Shown here one piece after another: positions 1 to 7,431 of a stretch of DNA of 64,000 nucleotides (within the stretch, counting starts at the first letter, position 1; each line of letters opens with the position of its first letter). Under the pieces are notes generated by a model. It was not told the DNA's origin. It ran no database searches and saw only the letters and a program-made list of their open reading frames with translations. Source of the stretch: Spirochaeta thermophila DSM 6578 (GTDB lineage Bacteria > Spirochaetota > Spirochaetia > Winmispirales > Winmispiraceae). The DNA lies in NCBI RefSeq assembly GCF_000184345.1, contig NC_017583.1, positions 1,116,001 through 1,180,000 on the forward strand, written 5' to 3'. A program made the position numbers and the translations under genes.

Positions 1-851
1 AGGAGCTCCTCCGCACCCTCCCGGCCTACTACCAGGTGCAGATCGTGCGCGGTTGTCCCCAGTCCTGCGCCTACTGCCCCTATCCCCTCAAGGAGGACGT
101 GCGTGCGGTGCGTGCCTTCATGGAGCCTGAGCGCTTCGCCGGCCTGGTGGACCGCATCGCCGCCTTCTCCGACGATGCGGTGATCGGCCTCTCCCTCTGG
201 GGCGAACCCGGCCTTCACCCCGCCATCGCCGAACTCGCCGCCCATGTCCTCGCCCACCCGCGGCTCTCCCTCCTGCTCGAGACCTCCGGGATAGGCTGGG
301 GCCCTGCGGCACTCGAACGCACCGCCTCCCTCGATACCACCGGCAGGCTCATGTGGATCGTCTCCCTCGATGCCGTAGAGCCCTCCCTCTATCGGACCCT
401 CCGCGGCGACGGGCTCGAGGAGGCCCTCCGCACCGTCGAGACCCTCCACCGTATCGTCCCGGCCCACACCTATGTCCAGGCCGTACGCATGAAGGAGAAC
501 GACGCCCACCTGCGCACCTTCTATCAGACCCTCACCGACCGCGGGTACAAGGTGATCTTCCAGCAGTACGACTCCTTCTGCGGTAGGCTCCCGGACCGCA
601 TGGTGGTCGACATCTCGCCCCTCACCCGCATCCCCTGCTGGCACCTCGCCCGGGACATGGTGATCCTCTTCGACGGCACCGTGCCCCTCTGCCGTGAAGA
701 CCTCGATGCGGCGCACGCCCTCGGCAACGTCTGGGAGGACGAGCTCGAGGAGCTATGGGAGCGGGGGAGGCCGTGGTACGAACGTCACGTACGGGAGGAG
801 TATCCCGAGCTCTGCGCGAGGTGCACCGAGTACTTCAACTTCAACTTCTAG
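1..851 (+). CDS. Radical SAM/SPASM protein, spiro-SPASM type (5' truncated)
   Basis: The reading frame is open from the first bases of the window, so the true start lies upstream. The visible part has the radical SAM cluster motif GCPQSCAYC (CxxxCxxC), which binds the 4Fe-4S cluster that cleaves S-adenosylmethionine. The C-terminal half has further cysteines (IPCWH, PLCRED, ELCARC) typical of a SPASM domain holding an auxiliary Fe-S cluster. Spirochaetes have a lineage-specific family joining an N-terminal glycosyltransferase-like region to radical SAM/SPASM; this fragment fits its C-terminal part, and the N-terminal region would lie outside the window. It is followed after 4 nt by a glycosyltransferase-like gene and then sugar-activation genes, so a role in surface-glycan modification is inferred. 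The substrate is unknown. Confidence 0.8.
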   Translation, partial: ELLRTLPAYYQVQIVRGCPQSCAYCPYPLKEDVRAVRAFMEPERFAGLVDRIAAFSDDAVIGLSLWGEPGLHPAIAELAAHVLAHPRLSLLLETSGIGWGPAALERTASLDTTGRLMWIVSLDAVEPSLYRTLRGDGLEEALRTVETLHRIVPAHTYVQAVRMKENDAHLRTFYQTLTDRGYKVIFQQYDSFCGRLPDRMVVDISPLTRIPCWHLARDMVILFDGTVPLCREDLDAAHALGNVWEDELEELWERGRPWYERHVREEYPELCARCTEYFNFNF

Positions 852-855
852 AGGG

Positions 856-1779
856 ATGCGCATGACCGTACCGTACACCGTGGTAGGAGAAGGATCAGGC
901 ACCGTCCCGAACCACTCGGGCCTCACCGTGGCCCTCATGGTGCGCGGGCTCCTCGCCTCGCGGGAGGACCTCGCCCGCACCGCCCGACGGGTGCAGCCGG
1001 CCCGCATCCTCTTCCTCGAGGAGCGGCCCGTGCACTACGATGTGGATGCCCTGGTGAGCACGTACCCAGAACTCCGTGTGCTCTACTTCAAGGAGCAGGT
1101 CTCCCGGGGGCAGATGGTGGAGGTGGCCCTCTCAGAGGCCGCCACCGATTACGTGCTCGTACTCGATGGGCCGGTGCACGATCTCAGGCTCCCCAGGCGC
1201 CTTCCCGTGCCTGAGGAGGATGTGGTGGTCTCGGTCCCGGCCTTACGGTTCGCAGGAGAGCCCCTCCCCTCGGTCTACGCCCCTGCCTTCTCCCGGCGGC
1301 TCCTCAAGGTGCTCCCCTTGGGCAGGCCTGCAGGGGGGACTCCCACCATCCTCATGCCCGGCTACACGGGGCTCTATCGTCGTGACTTGGTGGAAGCCGT
1401 GGGCGGGTTCGACCCCGAGATCCCACATCCCTACTGGCAGCGGCTCGAGTTCGCCTTCAGGTGTTTCCTCTTCGGCTACAGGCTCCTCTACTACCCACAC
1501 GTCGAGGTGGAGCTCTTTTCCCAGCCCGCACCGGAGGATCTCACGCCCGACAGTTCGTCTTTCAGGTTTTTCCTCAAGGTGCTCGCACCGAGGAGGAAGG
1601 AGGGGAGGATGCACCTCTCCCTGTGGAGGGCGCTCCACGCAGGGATCCGGGCAGGGGTGGGGTGGCAGCGGGCCGTGAGGGAGTTCCGGGATGTGCGAAG
1701 GTGGCTGGAGGAGACGGAGGGCCTCTTCCGACAGGACGCCGTCACCCTGGTGGCCTCCTGGGAGGTGGAGGAGGTATGA
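856..1779 (+). CDS. Glycosyltransferase-like protein, GT-A/family 2-like
   Basis: About 307 residues. The C-terminal half has a stretch typical of family-2-like glycosyltransferases: TGLYRRDLVEAVGGFDPEI followed by an aromatic, basic segment. The N-terminal half shows weak Rossmann-like strands (ILFLEE, YVLVLDGP) with no clear DxD motif. ATG codons at 856 and 862 both fit, with GAGGG just upstream. The frame is open further upstream, but that part overlaps the radical SAM gene and is ignored. The gene ends in an ATGA overlap with the SpsF-like gene, so the two are translationally coupled. Involvement in assembly of a surface or flagellar glycan is inferred from context; donor and acceptor are unknown. 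Confidence 0.65.
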   Translation: MRMTVPYTVVGEGSGTVPNHSGLTVALMVRGLLASREDLARTARRVQPARILFLEERPVHYDVDALVSTYPELRVLYFKEQVSRGQMVEVALSEAATDYVLVLDGPVHDLRLPRRLPVPEEDVVVSVPALRFAGEPLPSVYAPAFSRRLLKVLPLGRPAGGTPTILMPGYTGLYRRDLVEAVGGFDPEIPHPYWQRLEFAFRCFLFGYRLLYYPHVEVELFSQPAPEDLTPDSSSFRFFLKVLAPRRKEGRMHLSLWRALHAGIRAGVGWQRAVREFRDVRRWLEETEGLFRQDAVTLVASWEVEEV

Positions 1780-2462
1780 CGGGCATCTTCCTCCAGGCCA
1801 GGATCGACTCTTCGCGGCTTCCGGCCAAGGCCCTCCTCGCGCTGGGGGGGAGGACCCTCATCGAGCACGCCATGGTGCGGCTGAGGCGGGTGCCGGCCGA
1901 TGTGTACGTGCTGCTCACGGATGAGGCGAGCCTTCCTTTTCTCGCTCCCTATGCCCGGGCCCGTGGGTTCGCGGTCTTTGCAGGGCCGAGGGATGATGTG
2001 CTCGCACGGTACGTCATGGCGGCCAGGGCCTATGGGGTGCGTACGGTGGTCCGTGCCACGGGCGACAACCCGCTCGTCTCTGCGGTGGCGGCCTCGGCGG
2101 CGCTCGCGCTCCACCGGCGGGAGGGGGCCGACTATACGGGGTTCAGAGACCTGCCGCTGGGCACGGGGGTGGAGGTGGTGAATGCGTCGGCTCTCTTCCG
2201 GGCCGCGGAGGAGACGGTCGACCCTTACGACAGGGAGCACGTGACGCCGTACGTGCGCCGTGGGGAGGGGGGGCTGGTGGTGAACCTGGTCGACCCGCCT
2301 CCCTCGTGGGCTGCGCCGCACCTCAGGGTCACGGTGGACACCCTCGATGACTTCCTCTTCGTGTGTCGGATCATGAGCGAGGATCCGGATGTGGAGATCG
2401 AAGACCTGGTGGCGAGGTGGGGGGGGAAGGCGCGGGATGCGGTGGTGGAGGGGGTGCGGTGA
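1776..2462 (+). CDS. spsF: SpsF-like nucleotidyltransferase (acylneuraminate cytidylyltransferase family)
   Basis: 228 residues. The N-terminus FLQARIDSSRLPAKALLALGG matches the nucleotide-binding signature of the SpsF/CMP-sugar synthetase family (QAR..SSRLPgKvL), and RATGDNPLVS is the usual second conserved stretch. Members activate sugars with CTP or another NTP for polysaccharide or glycoprotein assembly. The spore-coat name comes from Bacillus; nothing here suggests sporulation. The start overlaps the upstream stop as ATGA, and the stop overlaps the next start as TGATG. From about position 2400 the coding strand becomes extremely G-rich, with an 8-G run at 2419-2426 near the 3' end. The exact sugar cannot be told. 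Confidence 0.8.
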   Translation: MTGIFLQARIDSSRLPAKALLALGGRTLIEHAMVRLRRVPADVYVLLTDEASLPFLAPYARARGFAVFAGPRDDVLARYVMAARAYGVRTVVRATGDNPLVSAVAASAALALHRREGADYTGFRDLPLGTGVEVVNASALFRAAEETVDPYDREHVTPYVRRGEGGLVVNLVDPPPSWAAPHLRVTVDTLDDFLFVCRIMSEDPDVEIEDLVARWGGKARDAVVEGVR

Positions 2463-3725
2463 TGGGGGTGAGGGTGGTGTGTGTGGCCCAGGAGGGGAGG
2501 GGGGTGGGGACGGGACACAGGGTCAGGATGGAGCGGCTCGCGGAGGGGCTTCGGAAAGAGGGGGTTGAGGCAGGGGTGCGGGTGTGGGATGGGGGGAGGT
2601 GGGAGGGTGAGAGGGGGGAGGTGGTGTGGGTGGTGGATGTGCGGCGGTCGGGGCGTGGGTGGGTGAGGGCGCTCAAGGAGGAGGGGGTGGTGGTGGCGCT
2701 CGATCCGGATCCCGTGCTCGCCCGGGAGGCGGATGTGGTGCTCGCAGGGTTGCCGCAGGCGCACCGGGAACGGGTGAACGTGCGGGTGGCGCCGGTGTGG
2801 TGGGAGGTGCCGCGGCGGGAGGGGAGGGGGCGTGAGATCCAGCGGGTTCTGGTGAGCTTCGGGGGGGAGGATCCGTGGGGGCTCACGGAGTGGGTGTGCG
2901 GTCTGGATGAGGGGGTGTGGGGGGGGTGTGAGGTGGAGGTGGTGGTGGGGCCGAGGTTCGGGAGGGAGGTGCGCACGGGGTGGCGGGTGGTGCGACCTTC
3001 CGGGCCGCTCCACGAGCGCCTTGGGGACTACGATCTGGTGATCACCTCGTTCGGGCTCACGGCGTACGAGGCGCGGGAGGCGGGGGTGGGGGTCCTGCTC
3101 CTCAACCCTACGGCCTACCACGCGGGACTGGGGAGGCGGGCGGGGTTTGCGGGGGGGCGGCCGGGGCGGGGGTGGGTGAGGCTGCTCGGGCGTGTGCTGA
3201 GGGGCGGAGAGGAGGGGGTGTGGGGGGAGGGGGCGGGGGAGGAGTGCGGTGGAGGTGGTGAGGGGGGTGGTGGAGGGGTGGGGCGGGGTGGGGTGTCCGG
3301 GGTGTGGGGAGCGGGGGAGGCGGGCGGTGTGGCGTGGGGAGGAGAGGACGGTGGTGCGGTGTGCGGGGTGTGGGTTGGAGTATGTGCTGGGGTTGGGGCC
3401 GGGGGAGCGGGAGTACGGGCCGGCCTACTTCTTCGAGGAGTACCGCGCCCAGTACGGGAGGACGTACCTGGAGGATTTTGCGTCCATAGTGGAGCGGGGG
3501 AGGGAGCGGGTGAGGGTCCTGCGCAGGTGGGTGCCGGAGGGGGGGAGGGTGCTGGATGTGGGGTGTGCGTATGGGCCGTTCCTGGTGGCGGCGAGGGAGG
3601 GTGGGTTTGTGCCGGCGGGTCTGGATGTGGGGGAGGATGCGGTGGCCTATGTGCGGCAGGAGCTGGGGGTGCGGGCGTGGGTGGGGCGGTTCGAGGAGTG
3701 GGAGGAGGAGGGGGAGTGGGATGCC
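2400..3725 (+). other. Extreme G-rich coding-strand island with poly-G tracts
   Basis: From the end of the SpsF-like gene to the middle of the methyltransferase gene, the plus strand is dominated by G. Val is almost always GTG, Gly GGG and Arg CGG or AGG. G tracts of 7-8 bases occur at 2419-2426, 2861-2867, 2919-2926 and 3151-3157. Composition returns to the window norm abruptly near 3725-3740, inside a single gene. Several potential G-quadruplexes are present, the best at 2491-2514. Confidence 0.8.
2462..3248 (+). CDS. PseG/SpsG-like UDP-sugar hydrolase or glycosyltransferase, 3' end unclear
   Basis: The N-terminus has the family signature GVGTGHRVRMERLAEGL (GxGHxxRxxxLA), as in PseG, which removes UDP from a diacetamido sugar in pseudaminic acid synthesis, and in SpsG. 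A MurG-like C-terminal half follows (LVSFGGEDPWG; DLVITSFGLTAYEA; LLLNPTAYH). The frame that starts at 2462 stays open to 3892, but the part beyond about 3245 overlaps the methyltransferase out of frame and uses unlikely codons, so it is not believed. Codon pattern suggests coding shifts by one base around 3225-3246, where the methyltransferase frame reads AVEVVRGVVEGW, a plausible family C-terminus. The end given here is therefore approximate. Either a sequencing indel, a real frameshift or a fused gene is possible. Confidence 0.55.
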
Positions 3726-4112
3726 CTCACCATGTGGTTCGTGATAGAACACTTCCGCAGGCTTTCGGAGGTCCTCGACAGGGTGGCCCGCCTCCTCAAA
3801 AAGGGAGGGATGTTCGCCTTCGGCACCCCGAACGCGCGCGGCCTCTCCTGGCTCCTCAGGAGGGATCGCTTCTATCGGGAGAGCCCCCGTGATCATCACC
3901 TCCTCCTTTCGGTGGGGGTGATGCGCCGTCTCCTCGGACGGTGGGGGATGAAGGTGGTGGCCGTGAGACAGACAGGCCTCCACCCGGAACGTATCCCGGT
4001 CCTGGGACGCCTCTTTCCCCCGGGGACGCTGAGATGGAGGATCACGGGCCGGCTCCTGGGTCTCCTGGGGCTCGGTGATACTATCGAGATCTATGCCAAG
4101 AAGTACAGATGA
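3249..4112 (+). CDS. Class I SAM-dependent methyltransferase with N-terminal zinc-ribbon motif
   Basis: About 287 residues from the GTG used here; the true start may lie further upstream if the gene is fused to the preceding one. The N-terminus has paired CPGCG and CAGCG motifs, a zinc-ribbon often seen in sugar and lipid methyltransferases of surface-polysaccharide clusters. Motif I is VLDVGCAYGPFL. Later stretches MWFVIEHFRR and LKKGGMFAFGTPN are the usual post-motifs of the Methyltransf_11/23 type. The first 160 codons are in the G-rich island and the rest is normal. Methylation of a surface sugar is inferred from the neighbours; the substrate is unknown. Confidence 0.75.
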   Translation: MEVVRGVVEGWGGVGCPGCGERGRRAVWRGEERTVVRCAGCGLEYVLGLGPGEREYGPAYFFEEYRAQYGRTYLEDFASIVERGRERVRVLRRWVPEGGRVLDVGCAYGPFLVAAREGGFVPAGLDVGEDAVAYVRQELGVRAWVGRFEEWEEEGEWDALTMWFVIEHFRRLSEVLDRVARLLKKGGMFAFGTPNARGLSWLLRRDRFYRESPRDHHLLLSVGVMRRLLGRWGMKVVAVRQTGLHPERIPVLGRLFPPGTLRWRITGRLLGLLGLGDTIEIYAKKYR

Positions 4113-4190
4113 GTGTCCCCTCCTCACATCCTCATGCGAGCTGAAGATGTGCCGATTCTTGGAGTAAGAGGTGTAGTGTGGGAGGGGATC

Positions 4191-5801
4191 ATGGAAGACC
4201 AGAAGACCGTACTCATCCTCGGTGCAGGGGTCATGCAGCTTCCCGCGATCAAGATCGCCAGGCGCCTGGGATGGAGGGTGGCTGTGGCCGACGCCGACCC
4301 CTCTGCCCCAGGGGCACGGCTTGCGGATCTCTTCTTCCACGTCGATCTCAAGGATACCGAAGGGCTCCTCGCTGCAGCCCGGAAGCTCGCTTCAGAGGGA
4401 GGGCTCCACGGTGTGTTCACCGCAGGCACCGACTTCTCCACGAGCGTGGCCTACGTGGCCGAGAGGATGGGGCTCCCGGGCATACCCTACGAGGTGGCGT
4501 TGAGGGCCAAGGACAAGGCGCTCATGCGGGAGCACCTCCACCGTGCGGGGATCCCGGTACCCCGATATGCGGTGCTCTCACGTGAGGAGAGAGCGAACCG
4601 CCTCCTCGAGGAGGGACGTCGCATCCCCTTTCCCCTCGTGGTGAAACCTGCGGACAACATGGGGGCCCGTGGGGTGCGGCTGGTGAGAGACACTCCTGAG
4701 CTTGAGGAGGCGGTCGAGAGTGCTGCAGCCTGTTCCCTTTCGGGAAAGGTGGTGCTGGAGGAGTTTCTCGAGGGTCCGGAGTTCAGTATCGACGCCGTGG
4801 TGTGGCAGGGAGAGGTGCACATCTGCGGCGTCGCCGACAGGCACATCTTCTTCCCTCCTTATTTCGTGGAGATGGGCCACACCATGCCCACGGATATCCC
4901 GCCGTCGGTGAGGGCCGAGCTCGAGGAGGTCTTTGTCCGGGCCGTGAAGGCCTTGGGGATCACCGAGGGTGCGGCGAAGGGCGACGTGTTCTACACCGGC
5001 CGCGGCCCTGTCATCGGCGAGATCGCGGCCCGCCTCTCGGGCGGCTACATGTCGGGGTGGACCTATCCCTATGCCTCGGGGGTGGATGTCACCGAGGCCG
5101 CCCTTCGTATCGCGGTGGGCCTCCCGCCGGGAGATCTTTCCCCCCGGTGGCAGCGGGTGTGCGCCGAGCGGGCCTTTCTCTCCATACCAGGTGTGATCAG
5201 GGACATAGAAGGCTTCCACCTCCTCAGGCTCGAGCCGGGGGTGAAGAAGACCTTCCTCAGGATCTCTCCCGGAGACAGGGTACGCTTCCCGACAAACAAT
5301 GTGGAGAAGTGCGGAAACGTGCTCGCTCTTGGGGGGACTCGGGAAGAGGCGGTCTCACGTGCAGAAGAGAGCGTGTCCCGGGTGAGGCTCGTACTCCTCC
5401 CCGGAGATGCGGAGACCTCCTCCTTCCTTTTCGAAGACACCTCGTTCCCTTCCGCCTTCAGTCTCGATCCCCAGGAGGAGGTTCACCTCTCTCGTCTCTC
5501 GTCTTTGTATCGCAGCTTACCTCGGGTTTCTCCTCCTTATCGGGTGAGGAAGGTGGGTCTGAACGCCTATGTGGACATCCTCCCCCTCAGGGTGAAACAG
5601 GATCGGGATTGGTATTATCACACCATAGGGGAGATCCTGGAAGAGATGGACACATACCTCGCCTCGGTGTCTCCTCTCCCGTGGATTCTGGGGCGGGACT
5701 TCTGGGCTGCTCTTCTCAAAGGTGGCTGGCAGGGCGCGAGGTGGTACGTGGACACCCTGCGCGGGGGGGTTGATCCGAGAACTCTGGAGCCCGTGGGATG
5801 A
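4191..5801 (+). CDS. ATP-grasp domain protein, carbamoyl-phosphate-synthase-like
   Basis: 536 residues. ATG 4191 is preceded by GGGAGGGG; the frame is open further upstream but lacks a better start. A Rossmann-like pre-ATP-grasp domain (TVLILGAGVMQLPAIKIARR) leads into the ATP-grasp fold: PLVVKPADNMGARGVR is the phosphate-binding loop and GPVIGEIAARLSGGYMSG the metal- and ATP-binding end. ATP-grasp enzymes ligate a carboxylate to an amine or thiol through an acyl phosphate. The C-terminal 150 residues match no domain I can name. The gene follows the glycan-modification genes and couples by ATGA to an amidase gene, so it could add an amino acid to a glycan or peptide, but this is only inference. 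Confidence 0.75.
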   Translation: MEDQKTVLILGAGVMQLPAIKIARRLGWRVAVADADPSAPGARLADLFFHVDLKDTEGLLAAARKLASEGGLHGVFTAGTDFSTSVAYVAERMGLPGIPYEVALRAKDKALMREHLHRAGIPVPRYAVLSREERANRLLEEGRRIPFPLVVKPADNMGARGVRLVRDTPELEEAVESAAACSLSGKVVLEEFLEGPEFSIDAVVWQGEVHICGVADRHIFFPPYFVEMGHTMPTDIPPSVRAELEEVFVRAVKALGITEGAAKGDVFYTGRGPVIGEIAARLSGGYMSGWTYPYASGVDVTEAALRIAVGLPPGDLSPRWQRVCAERAFLSIPGVIRDIEGFHLLRLEPGVKKTFLRISPGDRVRFPTNNVEKCGNVLALGGTREEAVSRAEESVSRVRLVLLPGDAETSSFLFEDTSFPSAFSLDPQEEVHLSRLSSLYRSLPRVSPPYRVRKVGLNAYVDILPLRVKQDRDWYYHTIGEILEEMDTYLASVSPLPWILGRDFWAALLKGGWQGARWYVDTLRGGVDPRTLEPVG

Positions 5802-6823
5802 AGAGAAGGGTCCTTTTCCTTATCGTGTTCCTCGTTTCTCTCGTTGCCGTGTTCGGTCAGGAAGGGAATGCAGGTCCGGAAACGTATCCACTCTTCTCCT
5901 TCCTCCATGATGTAGGGGGCCATCTCTATTGGGATCCCCTTGGGAGGAAAGGCCTCATCTCCACATCCTCCCATATACTCTCCTTCTCGCTGGAAAGCCC
6001 CGTAGCCTACCTGGATTACCGTACCCCTGTGAAGGCCGCATTCACCGAACGGAACGGCACGATTTTCCTCACCGACGAGACAAAGGATCGCCTTCTCTCC
6101 CTCCTCGAGGAGGAACGGGGCCCCCGGATCGCCGCGATCATCCTCGATCCCGGACACGGGGGCAAGGATCCGGGAACCATAGGCACCCACGCCCTGTCCG
6201 ATGGGAAGAAGCTCGTGCTCCAGGAGAAGGACGTGGTGCTCTCCATCTCCCTCCGCTTGAGGGAGCTTCTCGAGAATGCGTATCCCGACAAGCGCATCTT
6301 CCTCACCAGGGAATCCGATCGCTACCTCTCGCTGGAAGAGCGCACTGAATTCGCCAACACCGTACTGAGCGACTATCGGGAGGATGCCGTTCTCTTCATC
6401 TCGATTCATGCGAACGCCTCTCTCAATCGAAAAGCGAAAGGCTTCGAAGTGTGGTATCTTCCCGAGGACTATCGCAGGACGGTGGTGGATCCAAAGGAGG
6501 TCGAGGCGGAGGAGGTCTTTCCCATCCTCAACAGCATGAAAGAGGAGGAGCTCTTCGTTGAGGGCGCCCTCTTGGCCCGGATGATCTCCGATGGCCTCGA
6601 TGCAACAATAGGGAAGGTGAGTCCCAATCGGGGGCTCAAGGCCGAGAAGTGGTACGTGGTGAGGAACGCGCGGATGCCTGCGGTTCTGGTGGAGGTGGGA
6701 TTTGTCACCGAACCCGAGGAGGCAAGGCTGCTCTCCTCCCCTGCCTACTTGCAGGATATCGCGAGGGGCCTCTATAATGGCGTCGCCCGATTCATAGAAC
6801 ACTATGAATCGCTCTCATTCTGA
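5798..6823 (+). CDS. N-acetylmuramoyl-L-alanine amidase, Amidase_3 family
   Basis: 341 residues. An N-terminal signal peptide (MKRRVLFLIVFLVSLVAVFG) sends the enzyme to the periplasm. The catalytic zinc domain spans roughly residues 108-335: ILDPGHGGKDPG gives the first zinc histidine, FISIHANAS the later one, and VLVEVGFVTEPEEA the catalytic glutamate near the end. An insert at about residues 215-260 is typical of larger AmiA/B/C-type enzymes. It cleaves the bond between muramic acid and the stem peptide, probably in cell separation or in making room for periplasmic flagella. It overlaps the genes on both sides (ATGA before, TGATG after). Confidence 0.93.
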   Translation: MKRRVLFLIVFLVSLVAVFGQEGNAGPETYPLFSFLHDVGGHLYWDPLGRKGLISTSSHILSFSLESPVAYLDYRTPVKAAFTERNGTIFLTDETKDRLLSLLEEERGPRIAAIILDPGHGGKDPGTIGTHALSDGKKLVLQEKDVVLSISLRLRELLENAYPDKRIFLTRESDRYLSLEERTEFANTVLSDYREDAVLFISIHANASLNRKAKGFEVWYLPEDYRRTVVDPKEVEAEEVFPILNSMKEEELFVEGALLARMISDGLDATIGKVSPNRGLKAEKWYVVRNARMPAVLVEVGFVTEPEEARLLSSPAYLQDIARGLYNGVARFIEHYESLSF

Positions 6824-7338
6824 TGTCGTGCAAGGAAGGATCCGTGCGAAGGAACATCCTCACGAGGTCTGAGTATGCCCTCGCAGCGTATATCGTGGCA
6901 TTCGTCCTCTCCGTCTTCCTCTACCGGGTATTCCCTCCCGAAGATGTACGGGTGGTGACCTTCTTCCCCGGGGTGATCACGCCGCGCCTCGAGGGCGAGG
7001 TACACTACCTCCCCCGGGAGGAGACGAGGGAGGAGCAGGTGGAGGAGTTCATCCGGCACCTCTTCCTCGGCCCCAAGGAGGTGACACACACTCCTCTCTT
7101 CACCCACGACACACGTATACTGAGCCTCATCGTCACCGACACCACGGTCTATCTCGATCTCAGCAAGGAAGCCTTTTTCTCCACGGAGAGATTGCAGGTG
7201 TCGTTCCGTCAGAGTCTGGAGGCCCTCAGGAAGAACGTATTCTTTAATTTTCGATATATAAAAGAAATGAATATAACGATCGAGGGTCAGCTTCCCTATG
7301 AGTCGCCCTTCCTCGGCGATCTGGAGAAGGAAATGTGA
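6823..7338 (+). CDS. GerMN domain protein with N-terminal membrane anchor
   Basis: 171 residues. One hydrophobic segment (about residues 17-37) is followed by a small domain with the sporulation/germination GerMN pattern: VHYLPRE, EEFIRHLFLGP, ILSLIVTDTTVYLDLS and FFSTERLQVSFRQSLEAL. GerMN domains occur outside spore-formers in envelope proteins and often sit near amidases. Here the start overlaps the amidase stop by one base, so the two are likely made together and may act in the same complex. An unusual T9 run (7341-7349) follows the stop but has no hairpin in front of it. Confidence 0.8.
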   Translation: MSCKEGSVRRNILTRSEYALAAYIVAFVLSVFLYRVFPPEDVRVVTFFPGVITPRLEGEVHYLPREETREEQVEEFIRHLFLGPKEVTHTPLFTHDTRILSLIVTDTTVYLDLSKEAFFSTERLQVSFRQSLEALRKNVFFNFRYIKEMNITIEGQLPYESPFLGDLEKEM

Positions 7339-7367
7339 AATTTTTTTTTGTCTTTGCCAAAAAAACA

Positions 7368-7395
7368 TTGACAAACCAAACGTGATACGTATAAT
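7368..7395 (+). promoter_or_regulatory. Consensus sigma-70 promoter of flaA
   Basis: TTGACA at 7368-7373 and TATAAT at 7390-7395, separated by 16 bp: both hexamers are perfect matches. Transcription should start near 7402, about 30 nt before the flaA ATG. There is no sigma-28 flagellar promoter pattern, so flaA looks constitutive and strong. Confidence 0.88.
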
Positions 7396-7431
7396 TCTAA
7401 TTAGTAAGCCTTTATGAAAAAGGAGCACGGG

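Noticed and set aside
1776..3248. Spore-coat function suggested by SpsF and SpsG names
   Set aside because: The names come from Bacillus; the families are general sugar-activation enzymes and no sporulation gene is present.
3249..3892. Continuation of the PseG-like frame to 3892
   Set aside because: It overlaps the methyltransferase out of frame; Gly/Cys/Arg-rich low-complexity product and unlikely codons. Treated as non-coding.
7341..7349. T9 run after the GerMN gene as a terminator
   Set aside because: No stable hairpin precedes it; it lies just upstream of the flaA promoter and may only be an A/T-rich upstream region.
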